Shown: positions 1 through 13,086 of the stretch, one piece after another | Layout: every line of letters starts with the position of its first letter | How positions within the stretch are numbered: position 1 is the stretch's first letter | Source: Littorina saxatilis | Taxonomy: Eukaryota > Mollusca > Gastropoda > Littorinimorpha > Littorinidae | DNA length: 64,000 nucleotides | Direction: 5' to 3' | Assembly (NCBI RefSeq): GCF_037325665.1 | Contig: NC_090253.1 | Location: 16,099,658 to 16,163,657, forward strand | Notes under the pieces: generated by a model | Databases searched by the model: none | Seen by the model: the letters and a program-made list of their open reading frames with translations, nothing else | Told to the model about the DNA's origin: nothing | Translations under genes and position numbers: made by a program

Positions 1-94
1 AAGAGATCATGTCTCGTGGTTGGTTGCTTGTTGAAGTCCCCTCAACTTATTTGGCTATCGTCTTTCTGTGGACTGCGAAAGTGTGTGTGTGTGT
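1..94 (+). repeat. partial copy of a duplicated TG-rich block
   Basis: These bases repeat, almost base for base, the stretch beginning near 2927 (AAGAGATCATGTCTCGTGG onward). They are the right end of a block that also occurs at 2757-4022 and 10768-12330. The copy is cut off by the window edge on the left and by a SINE on the right. No coding function is supported here. Confidence 0.7.
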
Positions 95-275
95 GCGCCA
101 CACACAAGACAGAAGTCGCAGCACAGGCTTCATGTCTCACCCAGTCACATTATTCTGACACCGGACCAACCAGTTCTAGCTATAACCCCATAATGCCAGA
201 CGCCAGGCGGAGCAGCCACTAAATTGCCAATTTTAAAGTCTTAGGTATGACCCGGCCGGGGTTCGAACCCACGAG
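95..275 (-). repeat. tRNA-derived SINE, minus strand, 5'-truncated
   Basis: On the minus strand this matches the SINE at 60731-61027. The pol III B box (GGGTTCGAACCC type, around 258-271) is followed by the same body, including GCTCCGCCTGGCGTCTGGC and a segment ending near ACAAGACAGAAG. The A-box half of the tRNA-like head is missing, so this copy is truncated. It sits inside the duplicated block, which lacks it at 2757-4022. Confidence 0.75.
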
Positions 276-1080
276 TTGGTTGGTTAATATTGTTTATCGT
301 TTCTTCAGCAGTTAATGCTATTCGAGACCGATGCAAGTTTGTTAAGACTAATAGATTGGTTGGTTTGGTTGGTTGGTTGGTTGGTTGGTTGGTTGGTTGG
401 TTGGTTGGTTAATATGTTGTTTATCGTCTCTTCAGCAGTTAATGCTATTTGAGACCGATGCAAGTTTGTTTCCTTTTTCAGTTCGCATGGTGAACGTCAT
501 GCTTAAAACTACTTCAATTAAAGTCAGGTACAAGAATAAGAAGTGAAGTTAATAGTGTGGAGAAAAGCGACTACAGGAATAATTTGTCTTTTCTCGCCAT
601 ATGTAATTTTCTCCTTAAAGTTTATAGAGTGGAGAAGAAGAGAGCAGAATATATTTTCTAAGTTAGTATTGAAACGTTGTGGAATTAAGATTCACATTCT
701 AAAATCATATTTGTTTTTTCCCTTAGTAAATGGTTTGGAAATAGGTATGATCCAGTCCTTTCGCATTGTTCTCTCGGTAGAATTTAATTGGCTCTGGCAT
801 GATGGTGCCGAACTGACTGGATTCAAGTCATGGAGGTCGGAGAGGCCAGTCTGTGAACCCCTTTTCCCCCTCTCCCAATGTAACCTTTCTGTATGAACTT
901 TTTAACCCCTAGGTCACTTCTCCTGTCACTAACCCCCTGCGCCTTTGTGTGAGGGCATTGTCTTTTCTACATCCACCTCCCTCCTCCCCAACCCCTTTTC
1001 TTTTTTGACCTATTTCTTTACTTCTATGTTGCTGTGCTTTTGTTAATATTACTTGTTACACACAGACGAACACAAACACA

Positions 1081-1163
<83 letters not shown>

Positions 1164-1240
1164 TGTGTCTCTCTCTCTGGTTGTGTCTAATGTCTGTTCG
1201 GCCGTGTACGGCCGAGGAACTATGGCGCGCCGTGTAGTGG
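276..1240 (+). repeat. duplicated block, copy A: GGTT array, conserved spacer, CT tract
   Basis: The block holds two roughly 95-bp units with (GGTT)n and the core CTCTTCAGCAGTTAATGCTA. A spacer of about 700 bp follows, nearly identical to 11600-12200, and then a (CT)n tract at 1081-1180. A 117-residue open frame at 543-896 is present in both copies with almost the same sequence. It looks like spacer rather than a gene, because it has low complexity ends and no recognisable domain. The order and identity suggest the upstream region of a dispersed mobile element. The CT tract differs in length between copies. Confidence 0.6.
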
Positions 1241-1414
1241 TGCCACTGTGATTCTTATCTTGGCGTGAGACTGTCTTGTGTTATAACCACGGTTCCACTG
1301 ACCCCTGCTTAGATTACCTCCCGGCACGGTTCGTTGTTTTAGTGTTGATGCAGCGTGTTGTGTTGCTCGGCTTTATGTAGTGTGAGCGCCCCTCCATACC
1401 AGCAACATGTGTAA

Positions 1415-2656
1415 ATGAAGAGTGAATGTGTAGTGATGGAGTCATCAAAGTCCTCGCCGCAGGACTCGCACTCCCCGTCCAACCTCACACCCTCCCCCAA
1501 TATGTCGCCTTCCCCATCGAGCCCCGATTCTATGGATTGCATTAACTTTACACCGCTGCTTGAAACTCCCAACATCATCCCCCATTTCCCAAAACTGACA
1601 GACCCCTTACCCACTCATGATCACACATCTGGCAATGCCACGCCCACCACACCCAGCTCTACTTCTGCTGCCGACCTACATCCTATCAAAATGACAGAAA
1701 CTCTGGACGAGATTCAAAAAACCCATCGGTGGTCAATGCAAGAGCTGGTGACATGGCGGAATGTTCTGCTGTGTCACTATGCCGCTCTTTTGAACAAAGA
1801 CACCATCGACCTTCAAGCACAGGACTTCGACGAGAGTGGCGCCCTGCTAAACATTCCGGCCCAATCGAATCTCAGCAGCATCCTACCCCCGCCATCCGTC
1901 GCCAGGACTGTCATCAGACTGTTTGAGGACGGACTGAAACTGATAACGGTGACTCTATACTTCAAACACATGTCTCTTCAGTTGATCTGGAAGGTTGACA
2001 AAAACGGATGCCTCGACAGCCAGATACTTGCAGACAGTGTTCATTACTCACCCAAAGGACTGTCACTGTTCTTGCGCGAAGTGAAGTCTGCATTGTGGGA
2101 GCGTCAGCAGAACCCCGTGGCATCATATGCTGCTGCTGTGAAAGGACAACGCATGTCCAGTCCTCAAACTTCGCCACACGACATTGGTGAGACATCACAG
2201 TCCACTCAGCAGCCATTATCACCAAGGTCGCAACACCCACCAATGTCACAGCAGCCTCCACAGGACGCCGTGACGCTGCATAGCCCTCAACAGCAGTACG
2301 AAACGGTGCAGCCCTGCCATCGCCCCCAGCACCAGTGTGTACCGGACCAGCACAGCCATCGCCCCCAGCACCAGTATGTACCCGAGCAGCCCAGCCAACC
2401 GCCTAGGTCAACTGAGGTCACAGCGCTGGCACCAGGTGGTACCCAGCCGCCACACCACAGGTGGTTTCACCCCTTCCCAGTTCTTGACCCCAGTGGGTAT
2501 TTTCACGCGCCGCCTGGCCCCCACAACCACTTCCACCAACCCCATTATCCCCCTCATCTGCTCCACCCGTCTATGTACAGTGCCTTCAGCCCCTTTGTGC
2601 AACAGGCGCCACCCCCATTCTACAGTCAGTGGCCAATGCCGCAGGCAACAATGTAG
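1415..2656 (+). CDS. 413-residue protein of unknown function, probably element-borne
   Basis: An uninterrupted ATG-to-stop frame. The N-terminal 90 residues are rich in Ser and Pro. A more ordered segment follows at about residues 90-235 (around WSMQELVTWRNVLLCHYAAL and LQLIWKVDKNGC). The C-terminal 170 residues are rich in Pro, Gln and His, with two near-repeats of SHRPQHQYVP type. A second, internal ATG lies at codon 8. It starts about 175 bp after the CT tract of the duplicated block. In the other copy of that block (12.3 kb) a different Ser/Pro-rich frame occupies this place. That position and composition resemble the first ORF of a retroelement, but no family motif is recognised. It could also be a host protein with disordered tails. 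Confidence 0.4.
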   Translation: MKSECVVMESSKSSPQDSHSPSNLTPSPNMSPSPSSPDSMDCINFTPLLETPNIIPHFPKLTDPLPTHDHTSGNATPTTPSSTSAADLHPIKMTETLDEIQKTHRWSMQELVTWRNVLLCHYAALLNKDTIDLQAQDFDESGALLNIPAQSNLSSILPPPSVARTVIRLFEDGLKLITVTLYFKHMSLQLIWKVDKNGCLDSQILADSVHYSPKGLSLFLREVKSALWERQQNPVASYAAAVKGQRMSSPQTSPHDIGETSQSTQQPLSPRSQHPPMSQQPPQDAVTLHSPQQQYETVQPCHRPQHQCVPDQHSHRPQHQYVPEQPSQPPRSTEVTALAPGGTQPPHHRWFHPFPVLDPSGYFHAPPGPHNHFHQPHYPPHLLHPSMYSAFSPFVQQAPPPFYSQWPMPQATM

Positions 2657-2756
2657 CTACAGTGACCCATCTTCACACGTTAGTGTAAAATAGCGCGTGT
2701 CACACCTTAACATAATTATAACCATGTTATGTCCCATAAACTCTAGTTCTAAAACG

Positions 2757-3023
2757 TTTCTGTGGACTGTACACGTGTGTGAGTGTGTGTGTGTGTGTGA
2801 GTGTGTGTGTGTTAGCATCAAGTTATGTTCAGGCATCACTTCACAATGGTGCCAGTGTGTATCGATCGACAGAGGGGCGGATTTGTCCCTCAGTAGTGGA
2901 AATGCGGAAACAAGAAGTGTATAAAGAGATCATGTCTCGTGGTTGGTTGCTTGTTGAAGTCCCCTCAACTTATTTGGCTATCGTGTTTCTGTGGACTGCG
3001 AAAGTGTGTGTGTGTGTATGTGT

Positions 3024-3086
<63 letters not shown>

Positions 3087-3283
3087 AAGTGTCAAGTTAT
3101 GTTCAGGCATCACTTTCACAATGGTGCCAGTGTGTATCGATCGACAGAGGGGCGGATTTGTCCCTCAGGACAGTGGTGGTAATGTCACGACAGACAGTGT
3201 ATAATGAGATCATATCTCGTTGTTGGTTGGTTGGCTGTTCATGTCCCCTCAACCTATTTAGCTATCGTGTTTCTGTGGACTGT

Positions 3284-3317
<34 letters not shown>

Positions 3318-4022
3318 CTTTCACAGATGTTGCTGGTGAGTTGATCGGAGTGGACCAGTCAGCCATAAGCTTTGCCCTGCAAAGGGTACCAGATGGTTGG
3401 TTGGTTATTTTTGTTTCATTTCTCTTCAGCACTTAATGCTATTCGAGACCGATGCAAGTTTGTTTCCTTTTTCAGAGGGAAAAAGATGCCCTTGTTCAAC
3501 AAGTGCGGCACAAAAGGGTATAGATATCAACTAGTAAAGATACCCACCAAACAAAAAGCACAAAAAATGAGACGGGTATTCTTCAAATTAAACCACAAGC
3601 ACATTGTGTTGTCGTCCATTGATGGGAACAAAATCTGTATCATAGTCAAACCACCAAAGGAGTACGAGCACAAGTTGGTCAAGCGGAAAGTCTAAGTATC
3701 TAATGTCAATAAGATTGGTTGGTTGGTTGGTTGGTTATTATTGTTTATTGTCTCTTCAGCAGTTAATGCTATTCGAGACCGATGCAAGTTTGTTAAGACT
3801 TAGATTGGTTGGTTTGGTTGGTTGGTTGGTTAATATTGTTTATCGTCTCTTCAGCAGTTAATGCTATTTGAGACCGATGCAAGTTTGTTTCCTTTTTCAG
3901 TTCACATGGTGAACTTCATGCTTCAAACTACTTCAATTAAAGTCAGGTACAAGAATAAGAAGTGAAGTTAATATTGTGGAGAAAAGCGACTACAGGAATA
4001 ATTTGTCTTTTCTCGCCATATG
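2757..4022 (+). repeat. duplicated block, copy B
   Basis: It contains two tandem TG-rich units (about 2815-3095 and 3096-3310). Both carry GTATCGATCGACAGAGGGGC and the GATCATGTCTCG/GATCATATCTCG segments. A coding-like stretch (3313-3695), three GGTT/CTTCAGCAGTTAATGCTA units and the start of the spacer seen in copy A follow. The match to copies A and C stops near 4022, where a TCTG microsatellite begins. Copy C (10768-12330) contains the whole series, so A and B are partial relative to it. Confidence 0.65.
3313..3695 (+). pseudogene. two exon-like blocks of an unknown repeated gene or transposase
   Basis: The first block (about 3313-3389) reads DVAGELIGVDQSAISFALQR, which resembles the helix-turn-helix preceding the catalytic core of Harbinger-type transposases (GxxxGxxQSxVSR). 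It ends at a GT. The second block follows a CTTTTTCAG acceptor at 3474 and reads about 73 residues, basic throughout, ending EHKLVKRKV and a stop at 3693-3695. The same pair recurs at 10997-11360 with small changes, including a 9-bp loss near the end. The Harbinger link is an inference from one short motif, and the second block matches nothing I know. Confidence 0.3.
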
Positions 4023-4043
4023 TATGTAACAGGATGAGATTAT

Positions 4044-4044
4044 G

Positions 4045-4076
<32 letters not shown>

Positions 4077-4099
4077 CCTCTCTCTAGGATGAGATTATG

Positions 4100-4151
<52 letters not shown>

Positions 4152-4165
4152 CCTCTCTCTTTGTC
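4044..4165. repeat. (TCTG)n microsatellite
   Basis: Two TCTG tracts, each introduced by AGGATGAGATTATG, form a local tandem duplication of about 55 bp. CTCTCTC runs follow. The paired open frames on both strands here are products of the repeat. Confidence 0.9.
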
Positions 4166-4199
4166 TCTAATTCTTGTACTGGGTTTCGCATCCTTTTTC

Positions 4200-5990
4200 T
4201 CACGCACGGTGCTTATCGCTGTCAACGCTAGTTAGTTCTGGCACGTGAGATATCGCAGATGCCGGGGTGCTTCCCGTGCAGAGGTCGTTGGTTTCTCTGG
4301 CATCATTATTTGTAGAATCAGCAAAAAGGATTAATGCTCATGAATATGCATGGCGTATTGATAATGATTATTGTATTGTTTAAATTCACATTGTTCATAA
4401 GGGTTGAAGAGAATAATAGGCTGCATAAGTTATGTTACGTTTTGATACATATATTTTTATAGTTTGTTTTTGAAGAGAAATTGGGAATTCTTTGTGGAAT
4501 GAAGGGACTATGTTTTAGGCGTATTAACTTGATAGGTAATTTGTTCCTGATATCCTCGTTTGTGGCGCGAATATCTTTCTTTGTTTTCCTGACTCCGAAA
4601 CCATAAGACGTTTTTGCTAACTCTGTTCCCAGAGGTGAATTTGTAACTTGTGTCCTGCACAAGAAGGTACGTTTACATTTTATTTGAGATTGTATAGATG
4701 TTTTGTTGTTAGTTTAAAAGTATGTATTCTGGATGCATTCTTAGTTTTATAATTGCGAAATATTGAATTTTGTGTTGAAAGAATTATTGAGTCTCTTTAT
4801 TAAACGTAATCAGGATTTAAGAAATGTATGTTTGATAGTTGTTCACGGATATTTTGCATTTTTCTAGTTTGATTGTGTAAAGATATTGTTTAGAATTGTT
4901 TTATTATGAAAAGTGGTCTGATAGGTTACGGATAGTTATTTTATTGCTTGTGATTGTTAAATAAAAACGTGTGTCGAATTATATGATAGCGAGTTGTATG
5001 AATTGTATGGAAGTTACACAAAGGTACAAATCAGTTGCATTAGATGAGTTTTCCCTATTACGAATACAATTCTGTTTTTAATGAATAAGTGAGAACAGCG
5101 CCCACGGCGTGGCCCTATTTTTCTTTTCCCCTTTCCCTTCCCCTGTGTCTGCTAGGGTCTGGCAGTAAACGCACAGCGCGCGTGCGCCAGAGTCTTGACA
5201 GGTACCTCGGAATGTACCGCGCAGTAGCTGATTAATTGTTCAAGAGTATCCCCCCTTCCCTTCCTTCCTCTTCCCTTGTCCTTCGTTCCTTCCCCCTTCT
5301 CCTTATCACGCTCAATTAGGAGGCGGAACCGATTAAAATGTTTAGGTATACACACAGGCGATGATGATAATAAATACCCTTTTCCCCTCTGATTAGACAT
5401 TGTACTTGTATTTGTGGAATGAGTCACTGAGTAGACAAGGTATTTGTTTACAGTCAGCATGGTGTAGCCTGAGCGAGCTGTTCACACAGGAGATGTCGAC
5501 CGTGACCGACAGGAAATTGTCCTGAGGTGTGTGAGATAATCTTGCTTTTGATTTCAAGAAAGATAACTGCAAACGAAGTTGTTTTCTTGGTGTTTGTTAA
5601 CCTGTTTGCAGTAATGCTATTATTTTGTACGTCTTTCTTAGTTATGTTTTCTCCTTTTAATTACTCTCACATTTGCAATATTGTGTCTGTTTTCTATGTT
5701 TGACATTGTGTGTGTGTAATCTATGTGGTTACCTATTTACAGTTTGTTGTTCACGTAATCAAGGTTTATTTGTTGATTTACCATGATTCCTTGATCTATT
5801 GTCATTTTTGTTGTTGATTGTATTCTCTTTTTAGGGAGAAAACTTGAAACTGCTTTTGGTAATTTTTGTAATATTTTGCATGCTCAAGTATATCATTGTA
5901 GGTCGTAGTACTTATTATTCTATTATAATCTTTACAGGTTGGTCCGAGGTAGAACGAATAAACAAGAAGTCAAATCATGAGAAGAGACTC
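4200..5990. other. non-coding stretch, nothing recognised
   Basis: AT-rich sequence with no long frame, no terminal repeats and no clear splice-bounded exon. A pyrimidine-rich patch at 5120-5300 gives a minus-strand frame of biased composition (Lys, Gly, Arg) that I do not regard as coding. Confidence 0.5.
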
Positions 5991-6044
5991 TGTTTTGTTG
6001 ATGTTCGAGAGAATCCCTCCACATAAACATGGCGTCGCCGGACA

Positions 6045-6560
6045 GGATTCGACAAGTCGACCAACCTCAGGACGCGGGACTTGTGACGACACCAGCCCCA
6101 CACGACACGACATCGGTCACGGTCACGGTCAGGATTGAATGTATTTGTTAATGAAATGGCATGTTGACGAGGAAGTTTTAGCTGCATATCAAGTTCAGGC
6201 TATTGATGACGAAGAGGACAAGATAAACTTTTTGTGGAGCCATGTATCCAGTTCTGTCAAAGAAGAACTTCACTGTCACCCAAAACTCGATAGGGAAACC
6301 GCAGATGGCATTTTTTAGCATTTTAGAAAATGTGTATGGGGACAAACGTACTGTGTGCCAACTGCTGACAATGTTTAACAGCGCTTATCAGCGCCCTGAA
6401 GAGGCTGTTAGGGACGTTGCCAATAGTAGATTAAACAGAGCATTGATGGATCTGACGGCAAGACAGCAGATGGAGAAGTCAGATCATGGTGTCAAAAAAA
6501 AAAAAAAAAAAAAAAGATCGAACTGTCGTCCATGTTGGTTTGCCTTATTCTAGTTATTTG
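6045..6560 (+). mobile_element. gag-like fossil of an LTR-type retroelement
   Basis: The translated region resembles the capsid part of Ty3-type or PNMA-like gag. It has a segment with EVYGDKR-like character (here ENVYGDKRTVCQLLTMF), followed by a helix reading EEAVRDVANSRLNRAL. It is broken, with a few interruptions. No pol region or LTRs were recognised nearby, so the element is a remnant. It ends close to an A-run at about 6495. Family assignment rests on that short capsid-like pattern only. Confidence 0.35.
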
Positions 6561-6599
6561 CTTTAAATGATGGTCGTTGTTTCACTTGGAGTAAGTGAG

Positions 6600-7440
6600 G
6601 AAATCCTTTGGACTAGCTGAGATATGATTATGACAGGGTTGTTTAAATACTTCTTGTTGTATAATATGTGCGGGGTGCACCGGAGCTCAGCTAGGATTCC
6701 ATGGTTGGATTGGGTTGTCCATCATTTTGAAGTGGATGACAGAGTTTGTCTCACTTACATGGATGTCATGTTGATGTTTGTGTATTTCACGCACATGGCT
6801 TTGTTCAACTTGACTTCCTTTAGGTTACTGTATGTATGTCTGACAGTGGTATAGTACGTAACTTCAATGATGTTCTATGATTTTGAAGACTTTGGGACGT
6901 TAAAAGAGTGGCTGTGTCTTAAGATTCACTATGCAATACTTTGATGACTTGGATGATGTCGTAAAGAGCTCCAAGTAGTCTTAGTTGACCAAAAGAAAAT
7001 GGAAAAAGTCCATGAAAAAAGAAAAAAATGTCTGCGTAGTGTTTTCTTCTTGTGTTGACATGTAGAGCAGTGCCGTAGCACAGCTCCTAAAAGTGCTACG
7101 GCCCTGGTAGAGTACAGGAAAGGTGTTGCCAATGGCACTCATTGGTAGGCTTCTAGTTGCATTGTGGAGGGCACCGGTTTCTCTAATGTCGGATGTGTTG
7201 TTTTGTTGTGTTTTACGCCACTGTTTTTGTCCTTTTGTTTTCGAATGATTTTGAGCACAGGGAGATTGTTATGTTTGTTTAGGCACGTTGTTCTGAACTG
7301 AGTGAACCAGTGTTTCATGACATAGCGGGGGAGCGACTGAGATTAGACAGGAAGTACGTAGCAAAAAGAAAAGGAGAGACGTTGTCACGGGAGTCCTTAC
7401 TCCAGACCTGATATTTGATTTACTTTTGCCAAAGAAAGTC
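6600..7440. other. non-coding stretch, nothing firmly recognised
   Basis: There is no convincing coding sequence or terminal repeat. Some short frames are open but have no recognisable motif. The stretch may belong to the same decayed retroelement as the gag-like fossil to its left. Confidence 0.4.
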
Positions 7441-7464
7441 TTGAAGGATTTAAAGTAAAGTAAA

Positions 7465-8150
7465 GCCGACCTTTCTTAGATTTTGTTTTCGCTGCGCTGA
7501 GAATAAACTCGAATACTTTGCCGAGAAGAAGTGAAGCTCTCAGTTTTAGCTTCAAGAAAGGACTCGAACGCTAAGTAGAAAGTGGCCGAAGACTTCTCTG
7601 CACGTGTGCGTGACATTCGAAAGAACTGAACCAACATCGCCGTGCTGCCAAGGATAGTGGTAAACGTGCTACCATGGTCTATGACCACCTTCTGATCGAC
7701 GGTAAGAAGTACGTGCTCGATGGTGAGGACTCTATCAAAGAAGTGGCCAACGCGCATGCTATTAAAAGATAGAGATGTGGCCGGCCCCTGTTTACATCAG
7801 GACAGTATTTTGACTAGGGGGGCAAAATGTAAACGTACACTGGGTAGGACTGTGGACATTGTTTACGACGAAGCGTGTAGTGACACGGGTGACGTGATTT
7901 CGGCACGTGCCGCATTCCAGTGTGACGATAATAGGCCTATGCCTACCTGTAACCGTGACGTGAACTGTGAGCGTTCAGAGACAGCGCGCAATGTGGGGTC
8001 ATGTAGTGCACTTGGTGACGTAGCAGACAGCACACAGCATTCTCCCTCCTCCCCTCCCCTAGTGATTTGGGTGCGTCCGATGTGTACAGAAAAGACACAC
8101 TTGATGAGAGTGACGATTCTTCTGATTGTCTTGTTTCTGATGTAAATAAA
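7465..8150 (+). pseudogene. decayed LINE ORF1-like fragment
   Basis: Around 7630-7760 one frame reads ELNQHRRAAKDSGKRATMVY followed by a DHLLIDGKKYVLDGEDSIKE-like segment. This resembles the stretch in molluscan L1/Tx1-type ORF1 proteins in which a basic helix precedes a YDKL-type strand. The upstream part is charged and helical but interrupted. The frame at 7720-8145 is open but has no motif. It lies directly before the start of a separate L1-like 5' end at 8164, so it is probably an older insertion. Confidence 0.25.
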
Positions 8151-8163
8151 AAAGAAAATAACG

Positions 8164-9600
8164 ACTTCCGGTTGTAATGGCGGACTGAGACGACGTCTTG
8201 GGCACAGGGCAGCAACAAAATCACAAAACATCCGCAACATGGGGTCAAAACGGGATCAAAATAAGGATCAGGAAAGCAACCAGAATAAGATTACGTCTTT
8301 TGCTGGGGACCGGCCGCCTCCCTGGGCGGAAAAGATGGAGGAGCGGATCATCGAACGCATCAGTGCCGTCACCGAGAGCCTGGAATTCCACGCGGCCGCC
8401 GTGCAACAGTTGAGGAAAGCACACAGAAACCTTTCAACATGAAACCAATGCACGATTCACGGAGTTCGAATTCCACCAGAGAAAATACAACCTCTTGTTC
8501 TTCGGCCTGAAATTCACACCCGCAAACTGTGAGGAGAATGTACGCAATTTTATGACGCAGGAGCTGGAGCTTGGCGAGGAAAGTGTGAAGTCCATGATTT
8601 TCCAGAACTGCCACCCACTACCATCTAGACCCGACTCCACAGCCTGCATTGTTCGCTTTGTCAGGTTTGCAGACAAGGAGTCAGTTCTTAGGTCACTCAG
8701 AAAGCTAAAAGGAAAGCCAGGTGCGCGTGGTGTATCGATCAGAACCGACCTTCCGAAAGAACTTCGCAAAACTCGCGCAGAACTCAAAGCCAAGATGGAC
8801 GGCCTGAAACGTGAAACGCCTGAGAGAATCTTTAGGATCGCTGAGCGGGGCCAGGAGATCAGAATTGAAGAAAGAAAGAGCAACAGATGGATCAAAGTTC
8901 AGTAGGCCTAACCGTCAAATTGCGATTTTCTGTGTGTCCGTGGCTACCTAGTACAGTGTGGTGCTTCGACGACTGAGAACTTCGATCGATCGGCGCATCG
9001 GAATGTAATTTAGATCTAAACCTTTGGGCGTATATTGTAGTGCGCTAGACAACTGACATGTGTGTATTTTTGGCTTGTGTGTAAATTGATGTAATTAACA
9101 CGGCAGTAGCCACAAATTTACTTTACTTTTTTTAAGCCCAGAGGATCAGAGAAGCGTGTATATAAAGGAAAGAAGACCGAACAGACAGACAAGCAAACAA
9201 ACAAACAACACCACCAACAGTGGACAAAAAATGCGGAACACGAACTTCCAGTGGCAGTGTCAAAAACTCGATGATGTGTCATGACGGTGAACTATCTAAT
9301 ACGAATCATCATGTGCGCTTTGTGCTTGTGAACTTGGACAAAATGGGATACCATGGAACATAAACTATGCAGTGAGCGGAGAAAAAAGAAAAAAAGAGAG
9401 AAAGAAAATGAAAACAACAGCAAAGGAACTAACTGACATTCAACGTACTAAAAGAACTGAAGGACTGACGAAGATGTAACGTGGATTTGCACCAGAACTT
9501 TTGTGTACTGATCAGTCACACTGAGTATCGACTTTGTCTTATTTTACGCTTACATAATTATGTGCTTCGTTTGCGATAGTGGACAATTTTGTGCCTGCGT
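8164..9600 (+). mobile_element. L1-like LINE, 5' part with ORF1, ORF2 missing
   Basis: It begins with CTTCCGGTTGTAATGGCGG, the kind of start seen at L1-type 5' ends. ORF1 follows at 8239-8905, and then a non-coding stretch that may be the inter-ORF region. No endonuclease or reverse transcriptase follows, so the element is truncated at the 3' side. The right border at about 9600 is a guess, because no tail or target duplication was found. Confidence 0.5.
8239..8905 (+). pseudogene. L1-type ORF1 (RRM-like) with one frameshift
   Basis: The product would be the RNA-binding chaperone that coats LINE RNA. An N-terminal basic and Gln-rich segment and a short helix (8239 to about 8425) are in one frame. 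From about 8425 onward the second frame carries the RRM-like core, starting RKYNLLFFGL, and the C-terminal basic domain, including GVSIRTDLPKELRK and ending SNRWIKVQ. The order matches L1 ORF1 (coiled coil, RRM, C-terminal domain). A single frame change around 8412-8425 separates the parts, so this copy is not functional as it stands. Confidence 0.6.
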
Positions 9601-9609
9601 AGGCCACAG

Positions 9610-10676
9610 CTCAGGTAAGAGAATGATGGTTTTCTTGTATAGTATTCCTCCGCGCCGCGCAATTTTTCAACCACTTTGTCGGTCTTGAATATATCCAGTG
9701 CATTGTACACACGCGTCCGGTGAGGCGGTCGTCGCTCTAGTTACGGTTGTTTCATGATGAGCTTCATCTTTTGCACCTGTGTTAGTAACGCGATAGGATG
9801 TTGTTTTGTTTTTGTACCTGTTCATATCACTGGAGGCACGCGCGCCAGTGTGTGCAATCGTAGTAATCATTCCTTATATGATCACAGGGTCCAAATATGG
9901 CGAGCGCGCGTGTATTCACGATACTGAAAGCGAGGCTCACGTTCTGCTGATGACGATGTGTAAACTCCCCACAGCACTCTTACTTTGCGAAATGTTCTGT
10001 TTTTAGGAAGACATTAATGGTTTTTGAAACAGTTCACTACCAATGATTGAGAGCTCATTACCCCAAATAAAATTTAAAAGTGGAACTCATTGGAGAAGAA
10101 TACAGTCCCATTGATGGTCGGTAGTAACCATTTCCAAATAAGGATAATGACATCACGGGCGGCAATGATTTGCAAATACGTCATCGGCTGAGCGCGCCTA
10201 CACATATTCACAAACACGCGTGTCCATTATGCTTTTTCTGCCTTTGTTGACTACTCTGGTCGTTGTAAACTTGTGTTCCTTGCTGCTTGTTAATGTTGGT
10301 CATGATCTCGGTAGATATTTTGATGTAGACTTGTCTATTGAAATCACCTTCTCTGATGGTTTTTTTTGGGTGTTTTTTGCGTCTTGTGATCACTTTCTCT
10401 GATTTTCGTTTGTATGTTTTTTGGTCAATCGCAGTAAATTCCAGTCTTCGTGTACTTTTATGTTGATTGATAAGGTTTTAGCTATAAGATGCTTTCTGGG
10501 CTGCCATCCTGTGTTGTTTGATGATGTTCCAATTATAATTTGAGTATTGTTTTTTGTTTGGTTTTGAAATTCAATCATGTGACCTAGCTGGTAAACTCAG
10601 TGACCAGAATTCATATTCCAGCTCTTGTTACATTTCCAAAAATGATGAAGATATATTTGTTTTATGTTTGTTCTGG

Positions 10677-10680
<4 letters not shown>
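9610..10680. other. non-coding stretch, nothing recognised
   Basis: Mixed-composition sequence without a long frame, terminal repeats or splice-consistent exons. The small frames on both strands have no recognisable content. Confidence 0.5.

Positions 10681-10768
<88 letters not shown>
10680..10768. repeat. (TG)n microsatellite
   Basis: About 88 bp of uninterrupted TG at the left edge of duplicated block copy C. The corresponding positions in copy B carry shorter TG tracts. Confidence 0.95.
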
Positions 10769-12330
<1,562 letters not shown>

Positions 12331-13086
12331 CAGTGACACCTGTTCTTCCCCAAACTGAACAGAGCTCGACCTCTTCTCCCACATTCCTACCTGCCTGTCC
12401 CTCAACCCCTAATCCTTCAGGCCAATCCTCTTGTACGACTGCCGATTCGGACCCCTCCCCCTTAATGCAGTCGAGTGTGACGGTCGACACTGCATCTGCA
12501 GTGACTGACTCCTCAGTCCTATCCCCCAAAATGCAATCGAGCGTGGAAACTGCTTCTTCTGTCGAATCCGAGAAAGAAAGCAATGCGCCCTCCCCAGTCC
12601 CCTCCCCCCAAATGCAATCGAGCGTGGAAGCTGCTTCTTCTGTGGAGTCCGCGAAACAAAATGATGCGCCTTCCCCTTCTGACGACGACGGTCTCATCGT
12701 GAATGATAGGAGCGGCCACCCAAAGACCACCCAACTACTCAAGAAAAAAGCTCAACGCGCAAGAACAAACCGTAGAGTTATCATCAGCCACCCGTTCTCC
12801 CTTCGGACAGTACAGAAACAGTTAAGGCGCCTACGTCACAAGGTGTGTAGTGTTGTCGATGGTTCCAGCAAGACACCTGACAATGTGTCCAGCATCGAAA
12901 ACACCAAACAACAAGTGAAAAATGAGCTTAAACTTCATATAAAAGTACAGATTGATAAACTAAAGGAAAGAGTGATCCAGCTTGAGACCACAGTCAACAC
13001 TCTAAACAAGGTCAACAGTGACCTTAGGTCTCAAGTTGGTGACCTAAAGAAATCCTTAACCTCAAAGGCAAACATTCAAGCTAGTA

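Noticed and set aside
543-896. 117-residue frame repeated at 11669-12022
   Set aside because: It is conserved only because the whole block is duplicated. Changes are not concentrated at third positions, and no domain is visible.
1034-1237. Leu/Ser-rich frames over CT tracts (also 12192, 53530, 53541), with Glu/Arg frames on the other strand
   Set aside because: They are translations of dinucleotide repeats. The length follows the tract and no other coding signal is present.
2779-3204. Cys/Val-rich frames over TG tracts (also 10554-10992)
   Set aside because: Microsatellite artefacts within the duplicated block.
5152-5460. 102-residue minus-strand frame
   Set aside because: The composition is set by a CTTCC-rich patch. 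No motif.
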